Source: Aliihoeflea sp. 2WW (GTDB lineage: Bacteria; Pseudomonadota; Alphaproteobacteria; Rhizobiales; Rhizobiaceae). From it: a DNA stretch of 64,000 nt. The stretch is from assembly GCF_000497755.1 (NCBI RefSeq), contig NZ_AYOD01000015.1, forward strand, positions 186,001 to 250,000, given 5' to 3'. A program made the position numbers and the translations under genes. Under the pieces are notes generated by a model. That model was not told the origin of the DNA. It made no database searches and worked only from the letters and a program-made list of their open reading frames with translations. This document shows, piece after piece, positions 8,642-17,116 of this stretch; the stretch's first letter is position 1; every line of letters starts with the position of its first letter.

Positions 8642-9485
8642 CACCATAGACACGATCCACCCTGCCGAAGTCCCGCAGAAGAAGGTCATCGCGCCGGAAG
8701 GCGCCAAGCCCGTCCCGTTCCGCGGCGGCGGCTTCAAGACCCGCAAGTTCGGCTATGTCGGACCGCTGGTCTTCATCGTCATCATCGCGATCTGGGAGTT
8801 CGGCTCGCAGTCCGGCATCATCAGCCCGATCGCGCTGCCCGCCCCGTCGGAGGCCTTCGGCGCCATCCAGGACCTGTTCCGCACCGGCCAGATCTGGACC
8901 CATCTCCAGGCGAGCCTCTACCGCTTGTCGGTCGGCTGGTTCTTCGGCTCGATGCTGGGCGTGACGGTTGGGCTTGCGATCGGCCTCTTCTCGGTCGCCC
9001 GCGCCGGCCTCTCGCCCATCGTCTCGGCGCTCTTCCCGATTCCGAAGATCGCGCTCCTGCCGCTCTTCATCGTCTGGTTCGGCATCGGCGAAGGCTCCAA
9101 GGTCGCGACCATCCTGTTCGGCACCTTCTTCCCGACGGTCATCGCCACCTATGGCGGCGTCGACAATGTCGACCGCAATTTGATCCGCATGGGCCAGTCC
9201 TTCGGCCTGTCCTGGTTGTCGATCGTGCGCAAGATCATCATCCCCGGCGCGCTGCCGGCGATCCTGTCGGGCTTCCGCATCTCCGCCTCGATCGCGATCG
9301 TGCTGCTCGTCGCGGCCGAGATGATCGGCGCGCAATACGGCATCGGCGCCTACATCCTGATGGCCGGCGCGATCTTCGCGACCGACCAGCTCATCGCCGG
9401 CGTCGCGATGCTTTCTATCCTCGGCCTCACCATCGGCTGGCTGATCGGCAAGGCCGAGCAGTATTTTCTCAACTGGCGCACCTGA
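8631..9485 (+). CDS. NitT/TauT-type ABC transporter permease
   Basis: Membrane subunit, 284 residues, of the SsuC/TauC class. A polar N-terminal stretch of about 40 residues precedes the first hydrophobic segment (GPLVFIVIIAIWEF). The characteristic FPIPKIALLPLFIVWFGIGE segment and an EAA loop (RMGQSFGLSWLSIVRKIIIPGALP) are present. It overlaps the ATPase gene by 11 bases and is followed after 10 bases by the FAD oxidoreductase gene, so transport and catabolism appear to be on one transcript. Confidence 0.92.
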   Translation: MSLDTIDTIHPAEVPQKKVIAPEGAKPVPFRGGGFKTRKFGYVGPLVFIVIIAIWEFGSQSGIISPIALPAPSEAFGAIQDLFRTGQIWTHLQASLYRLSVGWFFGSMLGVTVGLAIGLFSVARAGLSPIVSALFPIPKIALLPLFIVWFGIGEGSKVATILFGTFFPTVIATYGGVDNVDRNLIRMGQSFGLSWLSIVRKIIIPGALPAILSGFRISASIAIVLLVAAEMIGAQYGIGAYILMAGAIFATDQLIAGVAMLSILGLTIGWLIGKAEQYFLNWRT

Positions 9486-9495
9486 CGGACCTGAC

Positions 9496-10767
9496 ATGAC
9501 CAAGCGAGTGGAAGCCGATTACGACGTCGTCGTGTGCGGCGGCGGGGCGGCGGGCGTTGCCGCCGCCATCGGCGCGGCGAAGGCGGGCGCGAAGGTGTGC
9601 CTCGTCGAGAAATACGGCTTTCTGGGCGGCGCGGCGACGACCTCGCAGGTCTACGCCTATTGCGGCCTCTTCCAGCAGGGCCGCGAGCCGGTGAAAGCCG
9701 TCGGCGGTGTTGGCGAGGAAGTCGTCGACGAGTTGCGCAGGCACGGGCTCGACGGCGAAGCCTTCCGCTCGGAGACGACCGGAAATTGGATCGTCCTCCT
9801 CGACGGCGAAGTCCTCAAATTCGCGCTCGACAATCTCGTCCGCCGATACGGCATCGACGTCAGGCTCCACACGCGTGTCGCCTCGGTCGCCCGCACGGCG
9901 GACCGGCTCGAGGCCGTTACGCTCGCCGGCATGGGCGGGCGCAGCCGCGTCGTCGCCGAGGCCTTCGTCGACGCTTCGGGCGACGCCAATCTCGCCATGC
10001 TCGCCGGCATTCCGTTCCGCACCGGCGACGCCGAAGGCAAGCTGCAGGCGCTCACCATGCCGATCCGCGTCGGCGGCATCGCGCCCGATCTCGACATCGA
10101 CCGCAAGGCGCTGCAGGCGACCATCGCGCGCTACAATCAGGATGGCGCGCATCCCATCCAGCGAACGGACGGCGGCATCATCATCCGCCTGCCGCTGTCG
10201 CACGACATGTGGTGGATGACCGTAGACGTCGCCCTGCCGGACCTCTCCTCCGAAAGCTTCACCAGGGCCGAGATGGAAGCGCGCGCCCGCGCCAACGACT
10301 ATGTCGCAATGCTGAAGCGCGACATGCCAGGCTTCGAGCGCGCTTATCTCGTCGCCACCGGCCCCCAGATCGGCGTGCGCGAAACGCGCCATCCCGCCGC
10401 GCGCTACGAAATGACCGGCGAAGACGTGGTCTCCGGTCGCCTGCGCGAGGACGGCATCGCCCGCGCGGCCTGGCCGATCGAACTTCACGGCGAAGCGGGC
10501 AAGCCGAGCTACACGTCGATCGGCGGCAAGGGTTATTGCCACGTCCCCTACGATTCGATCCGCGCCAAGGGCCTCGACAACCTTTGGTATGGCGGCCGCG
10601 TCATCGGCGCCGACCCGCATGCCTATGGCTCGATCCGCGTCATGGGCACGGCCTTCGCCACCGGCCAGGCGGCCGGCGTCGCGGCGGCCGACCATGTCGA
10701 TGGCGATCACCGCAACGATGCCCGCAGCGTCCAGGCGCGCCTCGCCGAACAGGGCGCGCTCGTCTAG
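9496..10767 (+). CDS. FAD-dependent oxidoreductase of unknown substrate
   Basis: A 423-residue flavoprotein with an N-terminal Rossmann fold: VVVCGGGAAGVAAAIGAAKA at about 11-30 and the ribose-binding acid in VCLVEKYG. The next conserved segment GFLGGAATTSQV and the C-terminal SIRVMGTAFATGQAAGVAA (second flavin contact) fit the FAD_oxidored (PF12831-like) group. It lies between importer genes and the LigM-like demethylase with only 10 bases to the permease gene, so it is almost certainly part of the same pathway. I cannot name the reaction; oxidation or aromatisation of a ring acid, or a partner role to the demethylase, are possibilities. Confidence 0.8.
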   Translation: MTKRVEADYDVVVCGGGAAGVAAAIGAAKAGAKVCLVEKYGFLGGAATTSQVYAYCGLFQQGREPVKAVGGVGEEVVDELRRHGLDGEAFRSETTGNWIVLLDGEVLKFALDNLVRRYGIDVRLHTRVASVARTADRLEAVTLAGMGGRSRVVAEAFVDASGDANLAMLAGIPFRTGDAEGKLQALTMPIRVGGIAPDLDIDRKALQATIARYNQDGAHPIQRTDGGIIIRLPLSHDMWWMTVDVALPDLSSESFTRAEMEARARANDYVAMLKRDMPGFERAYLVATGPQIGVRETRHPAARYEMTGEDVVSGRLREDGIARAAWPIELHGEAGKPSYTSIGGKGYCHVPYDSIRAKGLDNLWYGGRVIGADPHAYGSIRVMGTAFATGQAAGVAAADHVDGDHRNDARSVQARLAEQGALV

Positions 10768-10858
10768 CGCGTTATGCCGGCAGGCCCGTTTCGAATGTGA
10801 CAGCCACACCCTTCGCAAGGGATACCTCTCCGACGTTTTGGTTAGGGAGGAAAGACCA

Positions 10859-12259
10859 ATGGGCGCGCGCAATCTCGAAGACGTGCTGCGGCAGAGCGGC
10901 GACACGGTCGGCCTTCTGCGCAATTCGAAGATCGGCATGTATGTCTATCCGGTCGTCGCCGCCGAGTTCACCAACTGGCGCGACGAACAGCGCGCCTGGC
11001 GCGACAGCGCGGTGCTCTTCGACCAGTCGCACCACATGGCCGAGCTGATGGTGGAAGGCCCGGATGCCGGCGCCTTCCTCGAAAGCCTGTCGATCAACTC
11101 CTTCAAGGGCTTCTCCGTCGACAAGGCGAAGCACTACGTGCCGGTCGGTCCGTCCGGTCACGTCATCGGCGACGTCATCCTCTTCCACCTCGACGAGAAT
11201 CAGTATCTGCTCGTCGGCCGCGCGCCGACCGTCAACTGGGTCGAGTACAATGCCTCGCTCGGCAAGCACGACGTCACGGTCACCCGCGACGACCGCTCGC
11301 CCTCGCGCCCCGATGGCAAGAAAGTCGACCGGCGCCACTACCGTTTCCAGATCCAGGGCCCGAACGCCACCGCGATCCTCGAAAAGCTGAATGGAGGGCC
11401 GATCCCCGAGATCAAGTTCTTCAACATGGACCGCATCACCATCGCCGGCCGCAAGGTGCGTGCGCTGCGCCACGGCATGGCCGGCGCGCCGGGGCTGGAA
11501 ATCTGGGGGCCGTACGAAGAGAAGGACGAGATCCAGGCCGCCATCATCGAGGCCGGCAAGGGCCATGACCTCTACCAGGTCGGCAGCCGCGCCTATTCGA
11601 CCAACACGCTCGAATCCGGCTGGATTCCCTCGCCCCTGCCCGCCATCTATTCCGGCGACGAGATGCGCGCCTATCGCGAATGGCTGCCCGCCAATGGCTA
11701 CGAGGCGACCGGATCGATCGGCGGCTCCTACGTCTCTGACGATATCGAAGACTACTACACCACGCCATACGAGCTCGGTTACGGCTTCTACGTGAAGTTC
11801 GACCACGACTTCGTCGGTCGCGCGGCGCTGGAGAAGATGGACGCCAAGGCGCAGCGCAAGAAGGTCACCTTCGAGTGGAACGATGAGGATGTGATGAAGA
11901 TCATCCATTCGAGCTTCCGCAACGGCGAGGAGAACTACAAGTGGATCGACCTGCCGCAGCCGAACTACGCCTCCTCCTCCTTCGACAGGGTTGAAAAGGA
12001 CGGCAAGCTCGTCGGCCTGTCCATGTTCAACGGCTATTCCTTCAATGAGCGCGCCATGCTTTCGCTCGGCATGGTCGACCAGAGCGTGAATGTCGGCGAC
12101 GTGCTGACGCTCGTCTGGGGCGAGCCCGATGGCGGCACCGGCAAGACCTCGACGGAGCGCCATAAACAGGCTGAAATCCGTGTCCGCGTCTCGCCCGTCC
12201 CCTATGCCCGCGAGGCGCGCGAAAACTACGTCGATAGCTGGCGCACGCGGGCGAGCTGA
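10859..12259 (+). CDS. ligM: LigM-like tetrahydrofolate-dependent aromatic O-demethylase (GcvT family)
   Basis: A 466-residue aminomethyltransferase-fold protein that closely resembles, from memory, LigM of Sphingobium SYK-6, which moves the methyl group of vanillate or 3-O-methylgallate to tetrahydrofolate. Shared landmarks include LLRNSKIGMYVYPVVAAEF, AVLFDQSHHM, ALRHGMAGAPGLEIWGPYE, NTLESGWIPSPLPAIYSGD and KFDHDFVGRAAL. ATG 10859 follows TAGGGAGG by a normal distance; the open frame upstream overlaps the FAD gene. Length matches LigM (about 470), not the shorter GcvT (about 370). Genes recycling methyl-tetrahydrofolate (metF, ligH) are not visible in the window. The exact methoxy substrate is inference. 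Confidence 0.82.
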   Translation: MGARNLEDVLRQSGDTVGLLRNSKIGMYVYPVVAAEFTNWRDEQRAWRDSAVLFDQSHHMAELMVEGPDAGAFLESLSINSFKGFSVDKAKHYVPVGPSGHVIGDVILFHLDENQYLLVGRAPTVNWVEYNASLGKHDVTVTRDDRSPSRPDGKKVDRRHYRFQIQGPNATAILEKLNGGPIPEIKFFNMDRITIAGRKVRALRHGMAGAPGLEIWGPYEEKDEIQAAIIEAGKGHDLYQVGSRAYSTNTLESGWIPSPLPAIYSGDEMRAYREWLPANGYEATGSIGGSYVSDDIEDYYTTPYELGYGFYVKFDHDFVGRAALEKMDAKAQRKKVTFEWNDEDVMKIIHSSFRNGEENYKWIDLPQPNYASSSFDRVEKDGKLVGLSMFNGYSFNERAMLSLGMVDQSVNVGDVLTLVWGEPDGGTGKTSTERHKQAEIRVRVSPVPYAREARENYVDSWRTRAS

Positions 12260-12358
12260 TCGCGGGCACACAACGTCCTGTAGGCAAAGCTTATGCCGCC
12301 GGCCTGCCTTTCGATTGGCGGTTGCAGACCTTCCCCGATACGCCGAAACTGGGGTCCG

Positions 12359-12379
12359 GTGGCCGCGCCTCGCGGCCGG
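12359..12379 (+). other. GC-rich hairpin ahead of a binding-protein ribosome site
   Basis: GGCCGCG (12361-12367) and CGCGGCC (12371-12377) form a 7-bp stem around CCT, ending seven bases before the AGGGAGG site of the next gene. It could mark a processed 5' end or modulate initiation. Function is not shown. Confidence 0.4.
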
Positions 12380-12398
12380 CCCAAGGGAGGAAAAAAGA

Positions 12399-13574
12399 AT
12401 GAAGACGAAGATGATGTTCGCCACGATTCTGGCCGCCGGCCTGTCGTGGTCGGTGCACGCCGGAGCGCAGGAAACCGTCAAGATCGGCGTCATCCTGCCC
12501 TATTCGGGCCCGTTCGCGGACGCCGCCAACCAGTTGCAGGCCGGCATCGACCTCTACATCGCCAAGCACGGCAGCGAGGTCGCCGGAAAGACCATCGAAC
12601 TGGTCAAGAAGGACACCGGCGGCCCGGCCCCGGATGTCGCCCAGCGCCTGGCACAGGAACTGGTCGTGCGTGACGGCGTCGACATCATCGCCGGCTTCGC
12701 GCTGACGCCGGAGGCCCTCGGCGCCGCCCCGATCGCGACCGAAGCGCAGAAGCTGATGGTCGTCATGAACGCGGCCACCTCGATCGTCGTCGAACAGTCG
12801 GACTACATCGTGCGCACCGGCGTGACGATCCCGCAGTTGAACACCGCGTTCGGCCAGTGGGCGTTCGAATCCGGCGTCAAGGAAGCCTATACGCTCGTCG
12901 CCGATTACGGCCCGGGCCATGATGCCGAAAAGGCCTTCGCCGCAGGCTTCACGGAAGCGGGCGGCACGATCGTCGGCGCCGACCGCACCCCGGTCGCGAA
13001 TCCCGACTTTTCGGCGTTCGTCCAGCGCGTGCGTGACGCCAATCCCGAAGCCGTCTACATCTTCGTTCCGGGCGGCGCGCAGCCGGCCGCAATCGGCAAG
13101 GCTCTGTCGGACCGTGGTCTTGCTCCGCCGGACACCAAGATCTTCGCGCAGGGCGAACTCACCCACCCCGAGGCGCTCGAAAGCATGGGCGACACCGCCA
13201 AGGGCATCATCACGACCTACCACTACTCGCTCGAGCGCGACGATCCGCTGAACAACGAGTTCCGCGAGGCCTATCGTGAAGCCAATGGCGGTCGCTCGCC
13301 CGACCTGTTCTCGATCGGCGGCTATGATGGCATGCACCTGATCTACGAGGCGCTGAAGAAGACCGAAGGCGACACCTCCGGCGATGCGCTGATCGAGGCC
13401 GCGAAGGGCATGGCGTGGGACAGCCCGCGCGGGCCCATGTCGATCGATCCCGAGACGCGCGACGTCGTTCAGACGGTCTATATTCGCGAAGTGCAGGAGG
13501 TCGATGGCGAATTGCAGAACGTGATCATCCACGAAATCCCGGACGTGAAGGACCCGCTGCACGGCACGCAGTAA
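12399..13574 (+). CDS. Branched-chain-amino-acid-type ABC transporter substrate-binding protein
   Basis: Periplasmic binding protein of the LivK/HAAT class, 391 residues, with a signal peptide MKTKMMFATILAAGLSWSV to about residue 24 (HAGAQ cleavage). The mature part starts ETVKIGVILPYSGPFADAAN, the usual class I start, and contains GPGHDAEKAFAAGF and GYDGMHLIYEAL. ATG 12399 lies eight bases after GGGAGG. It heads a five-gene importer cluster (SBP, livH, livM, livG, livF). Such LIV-type systems often carry aromatic acids in soil alphaproteobacteria, and the dioxygenase, galB and galD that follow suggest that here. Confidence 0.9.
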   Translation: MKTKMMFATILAAGLSWSVHAGAQETVKIGVILPYSGPFADAANQLQAGIDLYIAKHGSEVAGKTIELVKKDTGGPAPDVAQRLAQELVVRDGVDIIAGFALTPEALGAAPIATEAQKLMVVMNAATSIVVEQSDYIVRTGVTIPQLNTAFGQWAFESGVKEAYTLVADYGPGHDAEKAFAAGFTEAGGTIVGADRTPVANPDFSAFVQRVRDANPEAVYIFVPGGAQPAAIGKALSDRGLAPPDTKIFAQGELTHPEALESMGDTAKGIITTYHYSLERDDPLNNEFREAYREANGGRSPDLFSIGGYDGMHLIYEALKKTEGDTSGDALIEAAKGMAWDSPRGPMSIDPETRDVVQTVYIREVQEVDGELQNVIIHEIPDVKDPLHGTQ

Positions 13575-13602
13575 AGCGATCACGGACCGGGCCGGCGCGT
13601 AG

Positions 13603-14463
13603 ATGAGCAACCTCGTCATCGTCCTCTTCGACGGGTTCGCCTTCGGGATGCTTTTGTTCGTCCTGTCGGTGGGCCTGTCGGTGACGCTGGGCATGATGAA
13701 TTTCATCAACCTGGCGCACGGCGCGTTCGGCATGCTCGGCGGCTACGTCACCGTGCTCGTCATGCGCCAACTCGGCCTTCCCTTCATCGTCGCTCTCCCC
13801 GCAGCCTTTCTGGCGGCCGCGGCGTTGAGCATCGTCATCGAACGCACGCTTTTTCGCCGGCTCTACCGGGCCGGCGAACTCAACCAGGTCCTGTTCACCA
13901 TCGGCATCGTCTTCGTGGCGACGGCGGTCGCGACCTATTTCTTCGGCACGGTGCAGCAGCCGATCCGCCTGCCCGCCTGGCTGCGCGGCACGGTCGAGAT
14001 CGGCGGCATCCGCTTCGGCACCTATCGTCTCTTCCTCATCGCAATCGCGCTCGCCATCACCGCGCTCCTCGTCTTCGGCATCGAGCGCACGCGCCTCGGC
14101 GCACAGATCCGCGCCGCCGTCGACAACCAGCGCGTGGCGCAGGGCCTCGGCCTCAATGTCGAGCAGATCTTCGGCATCACCTTCGCGCTCGGCAGCGGCC
14201 TCGCCGGCCTCGGGGGCGCGCTGGCGATCGAGATCGTCGGCCTCGACCCGTCCTTCGCCTTCCACTACCTCGTCTACGTCCTGATCGTGGTCTCGGTCGG
14301 CGGCCTCGGCTCCATCACCGGCTCCTTCGTCGGCGCCGCATTGCTCGGCATCGGCGACGTCGCCGGCAAGTATTTCGTCCCCGAGATCGGCTCCTTCCTG
14401 ATCTACCTGATCCTCGTCGCCGTCCTCTTGTGGCGGCCACTTGGCCTGTTCGGGAGGCGGTGA
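13603..14463 (+). CDS. livH: Branched-chain-type ABC transporter permease (LivH-like)
   Basis: Membrane permease, 286 residues, rich in hydrophobic segments. The diagnostic VGLSVTLGMMNFINLAHGAFGM region lies near the N-terminus, and the EAA-equivalent loop ERTRLGAQIRAAVDN with the later LVYVLIVVSVGGLGSITGSF follow as in LivH proteins. It starts 28 bases after the binding-protein stop. The gene is separated from livM by 172 bases that hold a perfect 26-bp inverted repeat. Confidence 0.92.
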   Translation: MSNLVIVLFDGFAFGMLLFVLSVGLSVTLGMMNFINLAHGAFGMLGGYVTVLVMRQLGLPFIVALPAAFLAAAALSIVIERTLFRRLYRAGELNQVLFTIGIVFVATAVATYFFGTVQQPIRLPAWLRGTVEIGGIRFGTYRLFLIAIALAITALLVFGIERTRLGAQIRAAVDNQRVAQGLGLNVEQIFGITFALGSGLAGLGGALAIEIVGLDPSFAFHYLVYVLIVVSVGGLGSITGSFVGAALLGIGDVAGKYFVPEIGSFLIYLILVAVLLWRPLGLFGRR

Positions 14464-14493
14464 GGGAGATGGCATCGTCAGCGCGCTTCATAT

Positions 14494-14583
14494 CCCCACC
14501 CCATACCCCTCCCCACAAGGGGGAGGGGGATTCTGAGACGATGACGCCCCCCTCCCACTTGTGGGGAGGGGTATGGGGTGGGG
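14494..14583. repeat. Intergenic palindromic repeat with perfect 26-bp arms (copy B)
   Basis: Arms 14494-14519 and 14558-14583 are exact reverse complements, built from CCCC/CCCT blocks, with a 38-base centre that can itself pair in part. The element lies inside the importer operon, between livH and livM. It has no coding frame and no T-run that would make it an intrinsic terminator. The same style of element is common in Mesorhizobium-like genomes. Confidence 0.85.
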
Positions 14584-14635
14584 GTACTCGTAAGGCTCGA
14601 CGCTGCCGGCTTCCTTCTCCCACAGGCAGCCACCC

Positions 14636-15622
14636 ATGACGCCCCTCGCCCCTACCGCCGCCCCGCATGCCTGGCTCGCCCGCCAGAGCCGCTGGTCCTG
14701 GTTCGAAGTCGTCTTCTGGCTGGCGACGCTCCTGCCCTTCTTCCTGTTCCCCACCTACCTGACCCTGGCGAGCCAGGTCGCCATCGCCGCCCTGTTCGCG
14801 ATCTCCGTCGACCTGATCCTCGGCTATGCCGGCATCGTGACGCTCGGCCATGCGCTGTTCTTCGGTCTCGGCGCCTATACGGTCGGGCTTCTCAGCGCCC
14901 GGCTCGGCTGGGGTGAGCCGATCTCCGGCCTGCTGTTGGCCGGCGCGGTCGCGGGCCTCGTCGGCTTCGTGGCGAGTTACCTGATCGTACGTGTCCAGCA
15001 CCTCGCCCTGATCATGGTCACGCTCGGCCTCGGCTTCCTCGCCTACGAACTGGCAAACGCGATGACATGGTTGACCGGCGGGACGGACGGCCTGCGCGGT
15101 GTCAGCATGTGGCAGATCGTCGGCACTTTCCGATTCGATCTTTGGGGCTACACCGCCTATACCTACTCGCTGATCGTGCTCTTCCTCGGCTTCCTCGTCA
15201 GCCGCACCATCGTCAACTCCTCCTTCGGCCTCGCGCTGCGCGGCATCCGCGAGAACGTCACCCGCATGCCGGCGATCGGCTCGGATCATTCCTGGCACCT
15301 GCGCAAGATCTACACGATCTCGGCCGCGCTGGCGGGCGTCGCCGGCGGGCTGCTGACGCAGACGACCAACACGGTCGGCCTCGACGTCCTGAGCTTCCAG
15401 CGCTCGGCCGACGTGGTGGTCATGCTTATTCTCGGCGGCACCGGCCGGCTCTACGGCGCCATTCTCGGTGCGATCATCTTCCTCGTCGCCCGCGACCAGC
15501 TTGCCGGCGTCAATCCGCAATACTGGTACTTCTGGATCGGCCTCCTCTTGATGGTCGTCGTGCTCTTCATGCCGAAGGGCATTTTGGGCTTCCTGGCGAA
15601 GCTGACGGGAAGGCGCGACTGA
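14636..15622 (+). CDS. livM: Branched-chain-type ABC transporter permease (LivM-like)
   Basis: Second membrane permease, 328 residues. It shows the LivM signature ISVDLILGYAGIVTLGHALFFGLGAY near residue 55-80, the loop ALRGIRENVTRMPAIGSD and the C-terminal MLILGGTGRLYGAILGA. The stop overlaps the livG start by one base (TGATG), giving coupled translation. The ribosome site (AGG, about 11 bases upstream) is weak, perhaps because the palindrome just upstream affects initiation. Confidence 0.92.
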   Translation: MTPLAPTAAPHAWLARQSRWSWFEVVFWLATLLPFFLFPTYLTLASQVAIAALFAISVDLILGYAGIVTLGHALFFGLGAYTVGLLSARLGWGEPISGLLLAGAVAGLVGFVASYLIVRVQHLALIMVTLGLGFLAYELANAMTWLTGGTDGLRGVSMWQIVGTFRFDLWGYTAYTYSLIVLFLGFLVSRTIVNSSFGLALRGIRENVTRMPAIGSDHSWHLRKIYTISAALAGVAGGLLTQTTNTVGLDVLSFQRSADVVVMLILGGTGRLYGAILGAIIFLVARDQLAGVNPQYWYFWIGLLLMVVVLFMPKGILGFLAKLTGRRD

Positions 15623-16386
15623 TGGCGGACCAACAGCCGATCATGCTGCGGACAAATGCGCTGCGTAAGAATTTCGGCGCATTGCAGGTCGCACGCGACG
15701 TCTCGCTGACGCTGCCGCGCGGCTGCCGCTATGCGTTGATCGGCCCCAACGGTGCCGGCAAGACGACGCTGATCAATCTCATCACCGGCCGCCTCAAGCC
15801 GGATGCGGGCACCATCGAGCTTGCCGGCGACGACGTCACGGCCACGCCCGCCGCAGCCCGGGTGCGCAAGGGCCTCGCCCGCACCTTCCAGATCAACACC
15901 CTCTTTCCCGAGCTGACGCCGATCGAGGCAGTCACGCTCGCTGTCAGCGAACGCGAGGCCGTCGCGGGCCAGTTCTGGCGCCGCCTGTCGACACAGACCG
16001 AGGCGATCGACGAGGCGTTCGAAATCCTGACGCGCCTTCGCCTCGCCGACGTCGCGACCCAGCCGACGCGCACCCTGGCCTATGGCCAGCAGCGCCTGCT
16101 GGAAATCGCGCTCGCGCTCGCCACGCGCCCCAAGGTCCTGCTCCTCGACGAGCCTGCCGCCGGCGTCCCGAAGGACGAGAGCGCGATGCTCTTTTCGGTC
16201 ATCGCCGGCCTGCCGGAGGACATTTCGGTGCTCTTCATCGAGCACGACATGAATATCGTCTTCCGCTTCGCCACCCGCATCATCGTCCTGGTCAGCGGCG
16301 GCGTGCTCGTCGACAACACGACGGCGAACATCCGCACCGATGCGCGCGTGCGCGACGTCTATCTGGGGCACGGCGCCCATGGCTGA
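15622..16386 (+). CDS. livG: Branched-chain-type ABC transporter ATPase (LivG-like)
   Basis: Cytoplasmic ATPase, 254 residues. Walker A GPNGAGKT lies near residue 43, the FQINTLFPELTPIEAV segment covers the Q-loop, the signature is the atypical LAYGQQRLLEIALALA of LivG-type proteins, and Walker B is VLLLDEPAAGVP. The switch histidine is in FIEHDMNIVF. ATG 15622 overlaps the livM stop; the frame is open upstream but that part lies within livM. The livF start lies within its 3' end. Confidence 0.93.
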   Translation: MADQQPIMLRTNALRKNFGALQVARDVSLTLPRGCRYALIGPNGAGKTTLINLITGRLKPDAGTIELAGDDVTATPAAARVRKGLARTFQINTLFPELTPIEAVTLAVSEREAVAGQFWRRLSTQTEAIDEAFEILTRLRLADVATQPTRTLAYGQQRLLEIALALATRPKVLLLDEPAAGVPKDESAMLFSVIAGLPEDISVLFIEHDMNIVFRFATRIIVLVSGGVLVDNTTANIRTDARVRDVYLGHGAHG

Positions 16387-17116
16387 GCCGATTCTCGAAT
16401 TCCGGGACGTCAGTGCCGGCTATGGGTCCGGCATCGTGCTCGACCATGTCTCCTTCGCGGTGCCGGAGGGCGGCAGCCTTGCGCTTCTCGGGCGCAACGG
16501 CGTCGGCAAGACGACGATGATCCTGACCGCAATGGGTTTCCTGCCGCTTGCCCGCGGCAGCATCCATTTCCGCGGCCAGGACGTCTCGCGCCTGCCCTCG
16601 CACAAGCGCGCCCGGCTCGGTCTCGGCTGGGTGCCGCAGGAGCGTGACATCTTCCCCTCGCTCTCCGTCGAGGAGAACCTGACCGTCGCCGCCCGCTCCG
16701 GCCGCTGGACGCTCGACGCCATCTGGGAACTCTTCCCCCGCCTCAAGGAACGGCGCGCCAACATGGGCAACCAGCTCTCCGGCGGCGAGCAGCAGATGCT
16801 CACCATCGGCCGCACACTGATGACAAACCCCGCCGTTCTCCTGCTCGACGAACCACTGGAGGGCCTCGCGCCGATCATCGTCGAGGAACTCACCGCCGCC
16901 ATCCGCGCCATGGCGCAGAATGAGGGCATGGCGCTCGTCCTCGTCGAACAGCACGCCGACGTCGCGCTCGCGCTGACGGAGGACGCCCTCGTCATCGAAC
17001 GCGGCACGGTCGCCCATCGCGCGAAGTCGCAGGCGCTCCTCGCCGACCGCGCGACGCTCGACCGCTATGTCGGCATGAATCTCGATGTCGACGACGCGGC
17101 ATCCCGAAAGGCATGA
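16379..17116 (+). CDS. livF: Branched-chain-type ABC transporter ATPase (LivF-like)
   Basis: Second ATPase of the importer, 245 residues. Walker A GRNGVGKT at about 38-45, the segment GWVPQERDIFPSLSVEENL, signature LSGGEQQMLTIGRTL, Walker B VLLLDEPLEGLAP and the switch segment LVEQHADVAL are all intact. It overlaps livG by eight bases and its stop overlaps the dioxygenase start (ATGA), which ties the importer directly to the ring-cleavage gene. Confidence 0.93.
   Translation: MAEPILEFRDVSAGYGSGIVLDHVSFAVPEGGSLALLGRNGVGKTTMILTAMGFLPLARGSIHFRGQDVSRLPSHKRARLGLGWVPQERDIFPSLSVEENLTVAARSGRWTLDAIWELFPRLKERRANMGNQLSGGEQQMLTIGRTLMTNPAVLLLDEPLEGLAPIIVEELTAAIRAMAQNEGMALVLVEQHADVALALTEDALVIERGTVAHRAKSQALLADRATLDRYVGMNLDVDDAASRKA

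Noticed and set aside
10859-12259. DMSP demethylase (DmdA) with the acyl-CoA ligase at 58482-60119 as DmdB
   Set aside because: The protein matches LigM in length and motifs, the ligase lies 46 kb away with no dmdC or dmdD, and the local genes are of gallate type.
14494-14583. Element B as an intrinsic terminator or insertion sequence
   Set aside because: No T-run follows either arm, the operon continues, and there is no transposase or target duplication that I can see.
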